Part shown: one piece after another, positions 26,524-35,372 of the stretch
Layout of the letters: each line of letters begins with the position of its first letter
Position numbering within the stretch: the first letter of the stretch is position 1
From: Tardiphaga sp. P9-11
Lineage (GTDB): Bacteria > Pseudomonadota > Alphaproteobacteria > Rhizobiales > Xanthobacteraceae
Direction: 5' to 3'
DNA length: 64,000 nucleotides
Assembly (NCBI RefSeq): GCF_008329525.1
Contig: NZ_NPKQ01000005.1
Span: 124,001-188,000, forward strand
Notes under the pieces: model-generated
The model's database searches: none
What the model was told of the DNA's origin: nothing
The model's input: the letters and a program-made list of their open reading frames with translations, nothing else
Program-made: the position numbers and the translations under genes

Positions 26524-26949
26524 ATGACCGCGACTTTCGGTTCGGCCAAATGGCAGGGTGGCATCAAGGACGGCAAGGGATCGATTTCCACCAAGAGTGG
26601 CGCGCTCGCCGACTATCCCTATGGCTTCGCCAGCCGCTTCGAAGGCAAGCCGGGCTCCAATCCCGAAGAACTGATCGGAGCGGCCCATGCCGCCTGCTTC
26701 ACCATGGCGCTGTCGCTGATCCTCGGCGAAGCAGGGTTGAGGGCAGACAACATGGAAACCAAGGCCGACGTGACGCTGGAAAAGCAGGGCGACGGTTTCG
26801 CCATCACCAAGGTGCATCTCACTCTGTCGGCTTCCATTCCCGGCGCCGACAAGGCGAAGTTTGACGAACTCACGGCGATGGCCAAGGCCGGCTGTCCGGT
26901 CTCGAAGGTGTTGAAAGCCGAGATCACGCTCGACGCAACGCTGCTCTAG
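26524..26949 (+). CDS. osmC: OsmC-family peroxiredoxin
   Basis: A 141-aa OsmC protein that detoxifies organic hydroperoxides. The two active cysteines lie in GAAHAACFTMALS and KAGCPVSKVL, and the opening TATFGSAKWQGGIKDGKGSIST is the standard N-terminus. GAGGAGAA lies 5 nt before ATG 26524. It begins 40 bp after the alpha/beta hydrolase gene. This is the second OsmC domain in the window; the other is fused to a hydrolase at 5387-6610. Confidence 0.92.
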   Translation: MTATFGSAKWQGGIKDGKGSISTKSGALADYPYGFASRFEGKPGSNPEELIGAAHAACFTMALSLILGEAGLRADNMETKADVTLEKQGDGFAITKVHLTLSASIPGADKAKFDELTAMAKAGCPVSKVLKAEITLDATLL

Positions 26950-26973
26950 GCAGCATACGCTTCTGGCGTTACT

Positions 26974-27003
26974 GCCCTCTCCCTACGCAAGCAGGGAGAG
27001 GGC
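26974..27003. terminator. Bidirectional hairpin between osmC and pyk
   Basis: GCCCTCTCCCT, an 8-nt loop, and AGGGAGAGGGC form a perfect 11-bp stem in the 65-bp gap between the convergent osmC and pyk genes. Without a U-tract it could terminate on both strands with Rho help, or be a dispersed repeat of the CCCTCTCCC class. Confidence 0.6.
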
Positions 27004-27014
27004 GAAGCAGCGAA

Positions 27015-28448
27015 CTACATATCCGCGTCGTTTGGCCCGACATAAGCGATGCGCACCATGTTGGTCGCGCCCGGCGTACCAAGCGGTACACCTGCCACGA
27101 TGATGATGCGCTGGCCGGCTTTGGCGAAGCCGTCGCGGAATGCGATTCGTCCGGCGCGATCGACCATATCGTCGAGATTCTTCGCATCCTCCGCCACGAC
27201 GCAATGTACGCCCCACACCACCGACAGCTTGCGACCGGCAGCCAGGTTTGGTGTGATTGCTACGACCGGTGGCTTCGGCCGCTCGCGCGCCACACGCATC
27301 GCAGTCGAGCCTGAACTGGTCCAGCAGATGATCGCTGACAGATCGAGCGTCTCGGCGATCTGCCGCGCGGCGTCTGCGATAGCATCGCCGGCGGTGGGCT
27401 CCGGCTCGGGCCGCTGCGCCATGAGTACCGTGCGATAGGTCGGATCGCGTTCAACTTCCTCACCGATACGGTTCATCGTCGAGACGGCTTCGACCGGGAA
27501 TTTGCCGGCAGCTGATTCGGCCGACAGCATGACGGCGTCGGCGCCTTCATATATGGCCGTCGCCACATCCGAGACTTCGGCGCGGGTGGGCACCGGGCTC
27601 TGGATCATCGACTCCAGCATCTGTGTGGCGACGACGACGGGTTTGCCGGCGCGGCGGGCCATGCGCGTCATGCGCTTTTGTAGACTTGGTACCCGTTCCA
27701 GCGGCAGTTCGACGCCGAGGTCGCCGCGCGCAACCATCAGTGCGTCGGAGGCTTCGAGAATGCTATCGAGACGGTCGATCGCCTGCGGCTTCTCGATCTT
27801 CGACATGATGGATGCGCGGCCGCGCACCAGCCGCTTGGCTTCATGCACGTCCTCGGCGCGCTGCACGAAGGACAGGGCTATCCAGTCGATGCCGGTCTCG
27901 AGTGCGGCTTCCAGATCCAGGCGGTCCTTCGGCGTCATTGCCGACACCGGCAGGTCCGTATCGGGCAGGCTGACGCCCTTGCGATCGGAGATGCGGCCGC
28001 CGACCACCACGCGCGTCACCGCGCGGTCGTTCGATGTCTCCTCAGCAATCAGCCGCAGTTTGCCGTCGTCGATCAGCAGGGCGTGGCCCGGGCGAAGTGC
28101 GGCGAGAATTTCCGGATGTGGCAGGTGCACGCGGGTGGCGTCGCCGGGTGCGGGATCGGAATCCAGTATGAAGCTCTCGCCGTTCTTGAGCTGTACGCCG
28201 CCTTCAGCAAAGGCGCCGACGCGCAGCTTCGGGCCCTGCAGATCGACCAGAATGCCGATCGGGCGGCCGTAGCTGCTCTCGACATTCCGGATGGTCTTCA
28301 CCAGCTCGCGCATCTTGTCATGCGGCGTGTGGCTCATATTGATGCGAAACACGTCGGCACCAGCCTCGAACAGCTTGCGGATCATCGCACTGTCCGAGGA
28401 GGCTGGGCCCAGCGTGGCCAGAATCTTGATGCGGCGTTGACGTCTCAT
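27015..28448 (-). CDS. pyk: Pyruvate kinase
   Basis: A 477-aa pyruvate kinase (phosphoenolpyruvate + ADP to pyruvate + ATP), the last step of glycolysis. It opens with RRQRRIKILATLGPASSDSAMIRKLFEAGADVFRINMSH and continues with LVDLQGPKLRVG, the catalytic-site IMSKIEKPQAID (K and E), MVARGDLGVELP and VVATQMLESMI. The C-terminal domain holds AIICWTSSGSTAMRVARERP. Its ATG overlaps the DUF1036 stop by 4 nt, so the two are translationally coupled. Length matches the family. Confidence 0.96.
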   Translation of the reverse strand: MRRQRRIKILATLGPASSDSAMIRKLFEAGADVFRINMSHTPHDKMRELVKTIRNVESSYGRPIGILVDLQGPKLRVGAFAEGGVQLKNGESFILDSDPAPGDATRVHLPHPEILAALRPGHALLIDDGKLRLIAEETSNDRAVTRVVVGGRISDRKGVSLPDTDLPVSAMTPKDRLDLEAALETGIDWIALSFVQRAEDVHEAKRLVRGRASIMSKIEKPQAIDRLDSILEASDALMVARGDLGVELPLERVPSLQKRMTRMARRAGKPVVVATQMLESMIQSPVPTRAEVSDVATAIYEGADAVMLSAESAAGKFPVEAVSTMNRIGEEVERDPTYRTVLMAQRPEPEPTAGDAIADAARQIAETLDLSAIICWTSSGSTAMRVARERPKPPVVAITPNLAAGRKLSVVWGVHCVVAEDAKNLDDMVDRAGRIAFRDGFAKAGQRIIIVAGVPLGTPGATNMVRIAYVGPNDADM

Positions 28449-29053
28449 TGTTTGCCTCCCGGCGGAATTGATGGCGGCAGGGTTGTTGACCCGCCCGGGG
28501 GCGTGCCACCTGGCGTATTGGGTAGGCCGGGGAAACCCGCACCAGGCGCGCCTGGAGGCGGTCCGGTCGGCCCCGGAATGCCCGGTAGCTTCGGCGGCTG
28601 CTCGTTAGTTTCGGTCAGTTGCACCGTCCAGGCGCGCTGTTCGCCGGTGTCGACCTCAAAAAAGCCGGTCCGGTCAAAGCCGCGTGCGAGGCAATTTTCG
28701 GTGCCCTTAATGGTAAATTCCTTGTCACGGGAACACATGAAGGCTTGACCCGACCATTCGCCGCCCCGGTCATAGTCGAGCGCGTAGATATAATAATACC
28801 GGGCAACCAGCGTTCCTCGCAGCAAGGTCTCGCAGGCTCGCGATGAGACGTTCCACCAGCCCTCGGTGGTCCAGCCTTCGGCATCCTTGTAACCCAGCGC
28901 AATCCCGACCCGGCTTGAGGTGTTGTTGCACAGCCGGAAATCAGCCGCCGCGGGGCTCGCCGACAGGCACGCCAGCGCCAGCGCCAGCACGGGCAACAGG
29001 CTGGTGAGGGGGAGGCGTCGGAACGGGCGGGGACGGGAATCTGTTGCGATCAT
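28445..29053 (-). CDS. DUF1036 secreted protein with Pro/Gly-rich tail
   Basis: A 202-aa protein with a signal peptide (FRRLPLTSLLPVLALALACLSASPAAA) then the DUF1036 domain. The domain holds DFRLCNNTSSRVGIALGYKD, TEGWWNVSSRACETLL and YYIYALDYDRGGEW. A ~55-residue low-complexity tail rich in Pro, Gly and Thr follows. It is periplasmic or surface-exposed with unknown function. It is conserved just upstream of pyk in relatives, to my memory, and its stop overlaps the pyk start. The tail may contact peptidoglycan; that is speculation. Confidence 0.85.
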   Translation of the reverse strand: MIATDSRPRPFRRLPLTSLLPVLALALACLSASPAAADFRLCNNTSSRVGIALGYKDAEGWTTEGWWNVSSRACETLLRGTLVARYYYIYALDYDRGGEWSGQAFMCSRDKEFTIKGTENCLARGFDRTGFFEVDTGEQRAWTVQLTETNEQPPKLPGIPGPTGPPPGAPGAGFPGLPNTPGGTPPGGSTTLPPSIPPGGKQ

Positions 29054-29232
29054 GCGGCGAAGCTATCTCAATTCATTGACGATTTCGCGTGACCCGGCGA
29101 GCCTGTCAACGGCCGCGGAACCAATTCTGCCCAGTCGGGCGGGTTTGCGCTGTGATATGGCAAAATCTGTGACAGCGCCCATGTTACACGAAGACGACAG
29201 ACCGGTATCGGGCGCAACAGCGAGACCTCCTT

Positions 29233-29535
29233 ATGGCCATTGACGACAAGACCCAAACCGAACTCGAAGCCGCCGCCTTTCGCCGGCTGGTTGACCATTT
29301 GCGCGGTCGCACCGATGTGCAGAATATCGATCTGATGAATCTGGCCGGTTTCTGTCGCAACTGCCTGTCAAACTGGCTGAAGGACGCTGCCGACGCCAAG
29401 GGCGTGGAGATGACCAAGGATGAGAGCCGCGAAGCGATTTACGGCATGCCTTACGAGACCTGGAAATCGCTGCATCAGGCCGAGGCCAAGCCCGAACAAA
29501 TTGAGGCCATGAAGAAAGTGCACAGCGGGCACTGA
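29233..29535 (+). CDS. DUF1244 family protein
   Basis: A 100-aa cytoplasmic protein of the DUF1244 family. The conserved core is AAAFRRLVDHLRGRTDVQNIDLMNLAGFCRNCLSNWL, with a CRNC pair, followed by YGMPYETWKS. The function is unknown; the Cys pair might bind a metal. It is small, well conserved in Alpha- and Gammaproteobacteria, and of normal length. It is divergent from DUF1036-pyk with a 179-bp gap. Confidence 0.9.
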   Translation: MAIDDKTQTELEAAAFRRLVDHLRGRTDVQNIDLMNLAGFCRNCLSNWLKDAADAKGVEMTKDESREAIYGMPYETWKSLHQAEAKPEQIEAMKKVHSGH

Positions 29536-29723
29536 CGATTTCTCGTTTTTTTGAGGCATGAGATCAAAGCTGTGGGGGCGCTGTGGATGACCGCGAAGGC
29601 GCCTTGACGCAGGGCGCCGTGGTCTTGAGTGTCATTTCCTTAAGATTAATGCGCGCATAACGCTGCGCACTCAAACCCACCCCATATCCGCTTAAAGCAA
29701 CATCAGTTCACCAGGAGTTTTCG

Positions 29724-29891
29724 ATGGCCACCTCTGCTGCGTCCGTGCTGGACGATCAGGCGACACATTCTTTCGCCAAGGATCAGCTCAAGGCCATCGT
29801 CGAGCGTATCGAGCGCCTTGAAGAAGAAAAGAAGACGATCTCGGACGACATCAAGGATGTCTATGGCGAAGCCAAGGGTAACGGTTTCTAA
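29724..29891 (+). CDS. Truncated DUF2312 protein, 55 aa
   Basis: The first of two tandem DUF2312 genes. It begins [20 protein letters not shown], continues [20 protein letters not shown] and [15 protein letters not shown], and then meets TAA. Normal members run 80-95 aa, continuing from this point with a basic R-K-x-x-R-K-Q-D helix. The bases after the stop do not encode that helix, so the C-terminal half is lost, not frameshifted. AGGAG lies upstream, so it is likely still translated. DUF2312 proteins (GapR group) are nucleoid-associated; the retained part is the coiled-coil. Confidence 0.7.
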   Translation: MATSAASVLDDQATHSFAKDQLKAIVERIERLEEEKKTISDDIKDVYGEAKGNGF

Positions 29892-29997
29892 TCGACCCTT
29901 CTTCACGATTGTAACAGAAACATCAAGGGCTTAGTCGGCGCTGTGTCGCCTGTGACTTTTCGCCCCATTTCAGCGGTCAAATCGAGAGAAAATCGCC

Positions 29998-30276
29998 ATG
30001 TCAGCGACAGCTACAGCTACCAAAGACGCCACTGGTTCGCACAACGTTGCGGCAGCCGAACTGAGGCAGTTCGTAGAACGCATCGAACGCTTGGAGGAGG
30101 AGAAGAAGACCATCTCCGACGACATTAAGGACGTGTTTGCCGAACTGAAGGGGCGGGGTTACGACGTAAAGGCGGTCCGGCAGATTATTAAAATCCGGAA
30201 GCAGGACGAGAACGAGCGCCAGGAGATGGAGGCCATCCTTGAAACCTATCTGCAGGCCCTTGGAATGATCGTCTAA
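29998..30276 (+). CDS. DUF2312 (GapR-like) nucleoid protein
   Basis: A 92-aa full-length DUF2312 protein. The coiled-coil is [20 protein letters not shown], shared nearly word for word with the truncated gene 100 bp upstream. The basic part [21 protein letters not shown] and the terminal [12 protein letters not shown] follow. GapR, the Caulobacter member, binds overtwisted AT-rich DNA and is essential there; the same role is inferred. It ends just before a strong hairpin. Confidence 0.9.
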   Translation: MSATATATKDATGSHNVAAAELRQFVERIERLEEEKKTISDDIKDVFAELKGRGYDVKAVRQIIKIRKQDENERQEMEAILETYLQALGMIV

Positions 30277-30295
30277 TTCTATGAGCGTTGCGTTG

Positions 30296-30330
30296 GATGG
30301 GTGGGTATTCCTATGGGGAACCCGCCCATC
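30296..30330 (+). terminator. Hairpin after DUF2312
   Basis: GATGGGTGGGT and ACCCGCCCATC pair over 11 bp (one G-T wobble) around a 13-nt loop, 19 bp after the DUF2312 stop. No T-tract follows. Position suggests the end of the DUF2312 transcript. Confidence 0.55.
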
Positions 30331-30844
30331 CCTCAGCCTATTGGTGGACCAAGTTAAGGTTGTGGTGCTCCGTCCGTCATGGAGAACGGGCCTGCGCAGC
30401 GGCTCGCCAAATTGCGAGCAAGCAGGGCCGTTCCTTGCTCGATTGATCAGTGTCCGCATCGACCAGTTCTTAGCGGTCGGATAGGGCGACCATTGATACG
30501 AAATGGTTCGTCCATAATACTGTCATGTCGGCCCAGCCCTCACCAGGAAGAGCTCATTCCGACCTTCCATTATCGGAAGACCCTGCACCGTAAGGGTTCG
30601 AACCCGGGTAGCCATGAGGTCCACTTCTCGGCCCGCTTCGGCTTGCGAAAGCGATAAAGAATGCAGGGCACGATCGAAATACGTGCGGTCGCATGGCAGG
30701 TTCGCTCGGCTTTTCTTGTCCAGCGGATGTGCATAAAGCCTATCAAGATTTCCGCCGATCCAAGGAGCCAATAACGCAACGGTACCACGACTCGCCGTTA
30801 CGCGGATGAGCGGGCGTTGCGCGTGAAAGGGAGTATACTTCGCG

Positions 30845-30856
30845 ATACCACGGTAT
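30845..30856. promoter_or_regulatory. ATAC-N4-GTAT element before Bug receptor 3
   Basis: ATAC-CACG-GTAT matches the eight fixed bases of the element found repeatedly in 34-57 kb. Here it lies only 30 bp before the start codon and is followed by CTAT, not GAT, so it may be chance or a differently used site. Confidence 0.3.
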
Positions 30857-30886
30857 CTATTATGGAACAGCAAGTAACAGGTCGAG

Positions 30887-31846
30887 ATGCTCGTTCGCTG
30901 CCTTTTCATCGTCGCCGCGTTTCTGTCGTTTAGTTTCGTACGAGAAGCGAGAGCGGAATATCCGGATCGACCGATCCATCTGATAGTCGCGTTGCCACCC
31001 GGCGGATCGGTGGACGTTGTAGCTCGTATTCTTGCCGAGAAGGTCAGCGCTAGCCTCGGCGAACCAATCGTTGTTGAGAACAGACCGGGAGCCTCGGGCA
31101 TCGTTGCCGCGGAAGCGGTCTCTACGGCCGAACCTGACGGCTATACGGTTCTTTTCACCACATCGGCGCTAACCACGAGTCCGTGGATGTTGTCGTCGTC
31201 GTTTGATCCCGTCAAGAGTTTGCTGCCCGTAGTCCTGGTCGCTCGTGCGGCTTATGTTCTGGTCGTGAGGCCCAGCCTAGGTGTGAATTCACTCGATGAA
31301 TTCGTTGCCTTGGCAAAAGCGCAGCCAGGCAAGCTTAATTGCTCGACTTACGGTGTAGGGTCTCCTCCTCATCTGGCCCTGGAAATGCTAAAAGACGCCG
31401 CCGGGCTCGACATTGTTCACATTCCTTATCGAGGATTTGGACAAGCCCTCCCGGATATGATGTCCGGCCTACTCTCCTGTGCCATGGAAATTCCGGCGAA
31501 CGTGGAGCAGCAAATCCGTGTAAACAATCTGAAAGCCATTGCTGTCACTACCGCCAAACCGATCGATATCTTCCCGGGTGTGCCTCCGATTGCAACACGT
31601 TTTCCAAAGGTGATAGTTGATGGCTGGCAAGGAGTTCTGGTTCCGGAGCGAACACCCCAGTCGGTCGTAAGCCGGCTCAACATGGAATTTGTGAAAGCTT
31701 TACGAAATCCGGATACGGTCAAGCGGTTGCGAGAACTTGGCTTTGAGCCGATCGGCAACGACAGCGCAACGGCGGCGACCGTGTTCAGAAATGACTATGA
31801 GCGATTCGGGGTTATTCTGAACGAGATGAAGGGCACGCAACGGTGA
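30887..31846 (+). CDS. Bug-family (TTT) solute receptor 3, orphan
   Basis: A 319-aa Bug/TctC periplasmic receptor. The signal peptide (MLVRCLFIVAAFLSFSFVREARA) is followed by EYPDRPIHLIVALPPGGSVDVVA, PIVVENRPGASGIVAAEAV, PDGYTVLFTT and HIPYRGFGQALPDMMSG. It is not next to TctA/TctB or to any catabolic gene. Base composition is less GC-rich than in receptors 1 and 2, in line with the accessory character of the DNA to the right. Confidence 0.87.
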   Translation: MLVRCLFIVAAFLSFSFVREARAEYPDRPIHLIVALPPGGSVDVVARILAEKVSASLGEPIVVENRPGASGIVAAEAVSTAEPDGYTVLFTTSALTTSPWMLSSSFDPVKSLLPVVLVARAAYVLVVRPSLGVNSLDEFVALAKAQPGKLNCSTYGVGSPPHLALEMLKDAAGLDIVHIPYRGFGQALPDMMSGLLSCAMEIPANVEQQIRVNNLKAIAVTTAKPIDIFPGVPPIATRFPKVIVDGWQGVLVPERTPQSVVSRLNMEFVKALRNPDTVKRLRELGFEPIGNDSATAATVFRNDYERFGVILNEMKGTQR

Positions 31847-31896
31847 ATTCCGGCATCGGCTGAGCCCACGTCATCTGTCATTCCAGCTCGTAAAAT

Positions 31897-33201
31897 CTAG
31901 GCCGCTCGGGAGCGGAACATTAGGAAGAGCGCGAGTGCGACCAACTCGGACATTGCCGCCACCATGCCGAGCTGTGCGATCGCGTCATTCGCCAGAATGA
32001 CCGAGCCGATCGAACTGCCGACCGCAAAGCCTGCGTACATCACCGACGTGTTCAACGACAGAGTGACGGAAGCGGACGGCAAACCGCCAGCGGCGATCAG
32101 GTGTGCCATTTGTGCGGGAAAGAAGCCCCAGACCGTCAGCCCCCACAACGCGATTGCGAGCAGAACAGGGATCAAGGCACTTGTTGGCGACAGCAGTCCG
32201 TTGCTTGCCGACAGGACGAGGAAGGAAAGCGCCAAGAGCAGGAGCATGGGCGCGATGACCCGAGCCGATCCGAGCTTGTCATTGAGATAGCCGCCGATCA
32301 CGACGCCTGCCGCTGCGGACACTCCCCAGAGGGAGACCGATGCGCTGATGCCGCCAACTCCGAAGCCGAGTGTCGACGCTAGATAGGGCGCGATGAACGG
32401 ATAGGCAATGAAGGCACCGATAGACCAGAACGCGCTCACCGAGAGCGCTTTCAGCACCGCCGGTTCGCCGGCAACTTGCGCCCGTTGACGGAAACCGGGC
32501 ACGGCGACGCCGCCCCCAGCGCCGTTCTCGAGGCCAAGCATGATGCCGATCGCCGCGACCGCCGCCATTACGCCGACAGCGAAGAAGGTGGCCCTCCATC
32601 CGAATGCGTGACCGATCATCGCGCCCAACGGCAGACCAAGAGCAATCGCGATCGTCATGCCGCCGCTGACGATGGCTAGCGCTCTGCCACGCAGTTCTCC
32701 CTTAACGATCGCACCAGCAAGCGCGTTGGCGTTCGGAATGTAGAGCCCGGCGGCCACGGCGAGCATGACGCGTGCGATGAGTAGTCCCGTGAAGCTCTGC
32801 GAAGACCAAGCTACGAGGTTCGCTATCGCGAAGGCTACCATCGTGCTGATGAGCAGCCTGCGCCGGTCGAAGCGCGCGGTGAGAACGGTAAGGATTGGGG
32901 AAGAGATCGCAAGCGTAAGAGTGAAGACGGTCACAAGAAGCGCCACGCTGGAGATGGGGCGGAGGAAATCCCCCGCCATCTCGGGAAGCAGCGGCGCGAT
33001 CATGAAGCCTTCTGTGCCGATGGCGAATGTGCCCAATGCCATGCAGAAGACCGGAAGCATGCCGGAGTTGGGCGCCTGAGGTGCGACGGACGCGGGCCGT
33101 CCGCCGTCCGGCGGAGGAATGGGATCCCCCGTCCTTGCGAAACTAAGGATGCGCGCAGCCCCGAGCGAAACTCCGGTCTCTATCATGGCATTGTCCCTCA
33201 T
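31897..33201 (-). CDS. MFS efflux transporter (DHA1 type)
   Basis: A 434-aa polytopic protein with twelve predicted helices and the loop 2-3 motif region LTARFDRRRLLIST. Motif C-like Gly/Pro-rich helix 5 reads VSGGMTIAIALGLPLGAMIGHAFGWRATF. It resembles AraJ/arabinose- or drug-efflux MFS proteins. I start at 33201 (MRDNAMIETG), with AAGGA upstream; the open frame extends 20 codons. It is the last gene of the reverse run AhpD-like, SDR, MFS, possibly under the ATAC-N4-GTAT site at 34569. Confidence 0.83.
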   Translation of the reverse strand: MRDNAMIETGVSLGAARILSFARTGDPIPPPDGGRPASVAPQAPNSGMLPVFCMALGTFAIGTEGFMIAPLLPEMAGDFLRPISSVALLVTVFTLTLAISSPILTVLTARFDRRRLLISTMVAFAIANLVAWSSQSFTGLLIARVMLAVAAGLYIPNANALAGAIVKGELRGRALAIVSGGMTIAIALGLPLGAMIGHAFGWRATFFAVGVMAAVAAIGIMLGLENGAGGGVAVPGFRQRAQVAGEPAVLKALSVSAFWSIGAFIAYPFIAPYLASTLGFGVGGISASVSLWGVSAAAGVVIGGYLNDKLGSARVIAPMLLLLALSFLVLSASNGLLSPTSALIPVLLAIALWGLTVWGFFPAQMAHLIAAGGLPSASVTLSLNTSVMYAGFAVGSSIGSVILANDAIAQLGMVAAMSELVALALFLMFRSRAA

Positions 33202-33273
33202 CGTGTTTATCCTTGGGGGCAAAACGGTTGGACGGAACCGGCTCGACGAGGTTCGTCGCACCGGTTCTGGAAG

Positions 33274-34032
33274 TCAGACCGGAATCGGTTCTGCCGCGAG
33301 GTATTCGTTGAACTGATTCACCCAGGCATGCTCGTTCGGGCCAGCGTTGTCCCGCATCTTCCGGGCCGATTCGACTACCACTTCAAAAGCATCGGTGGCC
33401 AACCCCGCCATCGTCTGCCCGATGAAGGCTTCGAGCGGCATGGCGCGCGGATCGCCGGACTTCTTGACGAGGTCGGTGTTCACCCAAGGCGGTGCGATTT
33501 CCTGCAGCGAGACGTTCGAGTTGCGCAGCTGGAAACGCTGAGAAAGCGAATATGAGTGCAACGCCGCTTTCGATGCTGAATAGACCGCGTTGGACGCCAG
33601 CGGCGTAAACCCGAGAATCGACGTATTGTTGATGATGACCGAATAATTCTGCGCCTTGAGATGCTCGATCAGAGCCGATGTCATCCGGATCGGACCAAGG
33701 AAGTTCGTCGTCAATATCTGTTGAGCGACTTCGTCGTCCATCGGGCCAGACGCGTCGTCGAACGGCATGATGCCTGCGTTGTTGATGAGGACGTTGAGCG
33801 CTGGATAAGTGGTCAGCAGCGAAGCCGCGGCGCGCTTGATATCCGACGGGTCGGTGATGTCGAGACGGATACCCTCGATGCCAGGGTTGGCGTCCGAGAT
33901 CTCGTCGAGCAAGTCCCGCCTGCGTCCGGCGATGATTACCTTGTTGCCGAGTTTGTGGAATGCTTCGGCCAGGCCTCGACCGATGCCGGAAGTGCTGCCG
34001 GTGATGAGAATGGTGTTATCCGTCATCTTCAT
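33274..34032 (-). CDS. Short-chain dehydrogenase/reductase (DltE-like)
   Basis: A 252-aa classical SDR. The NAD(P) motif TGSTSGIGRGLAEAFHKLG is near residue 10, LINNAGIMPF gives the NNAG structural motif, and the catalytic Tyr-Lys lies in YSASKAALHSYS with a Ser strand IINNTSILG before it. It probably reduces or oxidises a carbonyl/alcohol. AAGGA lies 8 nt before ATG 34032. It is 72 bp upstream of the MFS gene and 102 bp after the AhpD-like gene on the same strand. Confidence 0.88.
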   Translation of the reverse strand: MKMTDNTILITGSTSGIGRGLAEAFHKLGNKVIIAGRRRDLLDEISDANPGIEGIRLDITDPSDIKRAAASLLTTYPALNVLINNAGIMPFDDASGPMDDEVAQQILTTNFLGPIRMTSALIEHLKAQNYSVIINNTSILGFTPLASNAVYSASKAALHSYSLSQRFQLRNSNVSLQEIAPPWVNTDLVKKSGDPRAMPLEAFIGQTMAGLATDAFEVVVESARKMRDNAGPNEHAWVNQFNEYLAAEPIPV

Positions 34033-34134
34033 GATGAATGTCCTTTCAATGAAACCGTGGAAATGATGCCGATCTCGCTTTGGCTTCTTCCGCTTTGCGA
34101 GACATGGAATTGGATTCTCCGTCGAAGATCGGAA

Positions 34135-34482
34135 TCAGGTCTCTTCGAGGGCACCGAACGCGTCGAGCGTACGAAGCGAATAGACCGTCGCTGCGCCAGC
34201 ATTCACGCTGATCGCGATGCCCAGAGCTTCGGCGATCTCCTCCTTCGTCGCGCCCGCCTTGCGTGCTTGCGCGGTATGAACGGTGATGCAGCCGTCGCAC
34301 CGCAATGTCACGGACACGGCTAATGAGATGAGCTCGCGAAGCTTCGCATCGAGCGAGCCCGTCTTCGAATTCGCCTGACTCAATTGTACGTAGCCCTTCA
34401 CGGTGTCGGGGCTGAGCACGCCTAGCTCTTTGACGCCGGCATTCACCTGACGTCGGTAGTTATTCCAGTCCATCATCGTCAT
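34135..34482 (-). CDS. Carboxymuconolactone decarboxylase / AhpD-like protein
   Basis: A 115-aa CMD-family protein. The AhpD-type motif is complete: LRELISLAVSVTLRCDGCITVHTAQARKAGATKEEI, with Glu, CxxC and the following His. Such proteins act in peroxide or alkylhydroperoxide reduction or in lactone decarboxylation; the CxxCxxxH motif favours a redox role. It is the first gene of the SDR/MFS run and divergent from the DUF417 gene, with a 233-bp gap holding a regulatory element. Confidence 0.87.
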   Translation of the reverse strand: MTMMDWNNYRRQVNAGVKELGVLSPDTVKGYVQLSQANSKTGSLDAKLRELISLAVSVTLRCDGCITVHTAQARKAGATKEEIAEALGIAISVNAGAATVYSLRTLDAFGALEET

Positions 34483-34568
34483 ATCGAACTCTCTTTGCTC
34501 GTTGGCTCGCGCGAGGTAGGCGCCACCGTCTGACTACAGATCGGACATCTGGATGCAGTCGGATAGGC

Positions 34569-34583
34569 ATACTCACGTATGAT
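34569..34583. promoter_or_regulatory. ATAC-N4-GTAT element A
   Basis: ATAC-TCAC-GTAT-GAT. It lies 86 bp before the AhpD-like start (reverse) and 132 bp before the DUF417 start (forward). A further GTATGAT half-site is at 34649-34655. One of several matching elements in this half of the window; the architecture resembles binding boxes of TodT/StyR-type FixJ regulators. Confidence 0.6.
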
Positions 34584-34715
34584 ATCGAGGTGGAGAGTGC
34601 GTGGACCGCGTAGAGATCATCCATATGCAGGGGCCGGCCTAAGCTTTCGTATGATTACTATCGAGACCGTAGCCCCTCGATATTGGAGGCTCAGCTAACT
34701 CATCGGGAGACCACC

Positions 34716-35372
34716 ATGCATCATATTGTAGTACGCGCTCTTGAAATCATCGCTAGTCATCGATCGAACGGGATCGGCATCGTCGCGATGAAACTCGCTA
34801 TCGCCATCATCTTTATTTGGATCGGAATGTTAAAATTTGTGCCGTACGAAGCGGACAGCATCACCCCATTCGTCGCTAATAGCCCCTTCATGTCGTTCTT
34901 CTACGCGCACCCGGGCGACTACGCCGCGCATCTCACCAAAGAAGGCTCGCTCGTGCCGGTGCAGCGCGTGTGGCAGGTTGCGAACCATACCTATGCGTTC
35001 TCGCGTGGCTTGGGTGTGGTTGAGTTTGCAATCGGTGTCCTCACTCTTGCGGGCTTGTTTTCGCGTTGGCTGGGATTGATCGGTGTGATCTTGGCCTTCG
35101 CCACTCCCTTCGTGACTTTGTCGTTCTTAGTGACGACGCCGGAGGCCTGGGTGCCAGCGCTCGGGGACGCGGAATTCGGTTTTCCATACTTGTCGGGAGC
35201 CGGGCGCCTAGTCCTAAAAGACGTGGCGATTCTCGCGGGCGCGTGGCTGGTCATCGTCGATACGGCACGAACAATTGTCATCGAACGAAGCGCGCGGCGA
35301 TCCGCTGGGGCGCATACAGCGGGGCAGGTCGTCCATCAGGCACCGCCTGAGCATCCGCAGGCGGCCGAATAG
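34716..35372 (+). CDS. DUF417 (YkgB/RclC-like) membrane protein
   Basis: A 218-aa inner-membrane protein with about four helices. Family features are MKLAIAIIFIWIGMLKFVPYEADSITPFVANSPFMSFFY and LGVVEFAIGVLTLAGLFSRWLG. E. coli RclC of this family protects against reactive chlorine; whether this one does is inferred. GGGAG precedes ATG 34716; the open frame begins at 34683. It is divergent from the AhpD-like gene and has element A upstream. Confidence 0.86.
   Translation: MHHIVVRALEIIASHRSNGIGIVAMKLAIAIIFIWIGMLKFVPYEADSITPFVANSPFMSFFYAHPGDYAAHLTKEGSLVPVQRVWQVANHTYAFSRGLGVVEFAIGVLTLAGLFSRWLGLIGVILAFATPFVTLSFLVTTPEAWVPALGDAEFGFPYLSGAGRLVLKDVAILAGAWLVIVDTARTIVIERSARRSAGAHTAGQVVHQAPPEHPQAAE

Larger units (their letters stand above)
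30277..30886. other. 610-bp gap at the boundary of conserved and accessory DNA
   Basis: No convincing gene is seen. A long reverse frame (30523-31101) overlaps the start of the next real gene and lacks family features. The region holds the hairpin at 30296-30330 and the ATAC-N4-GTAT element at 30845-30856. It also has a 12-bp palindrome GGGTTCGAACCC near 30595, which resembles a T-arm but is not part of a foldable tRNA. Confidence 0.55.

Noticed and set aside
30585-30615. tRNA-like T-arm (GGGTTCGAACCC) near the start of the accessory half, possibly an attachment-site remnant
   Set aside because: When set as a T-arm the outer stem bases do not pair, no anticodon or D-arm lies upstream, and the 12-mer is itself a palindrome, which explains the resemblance.
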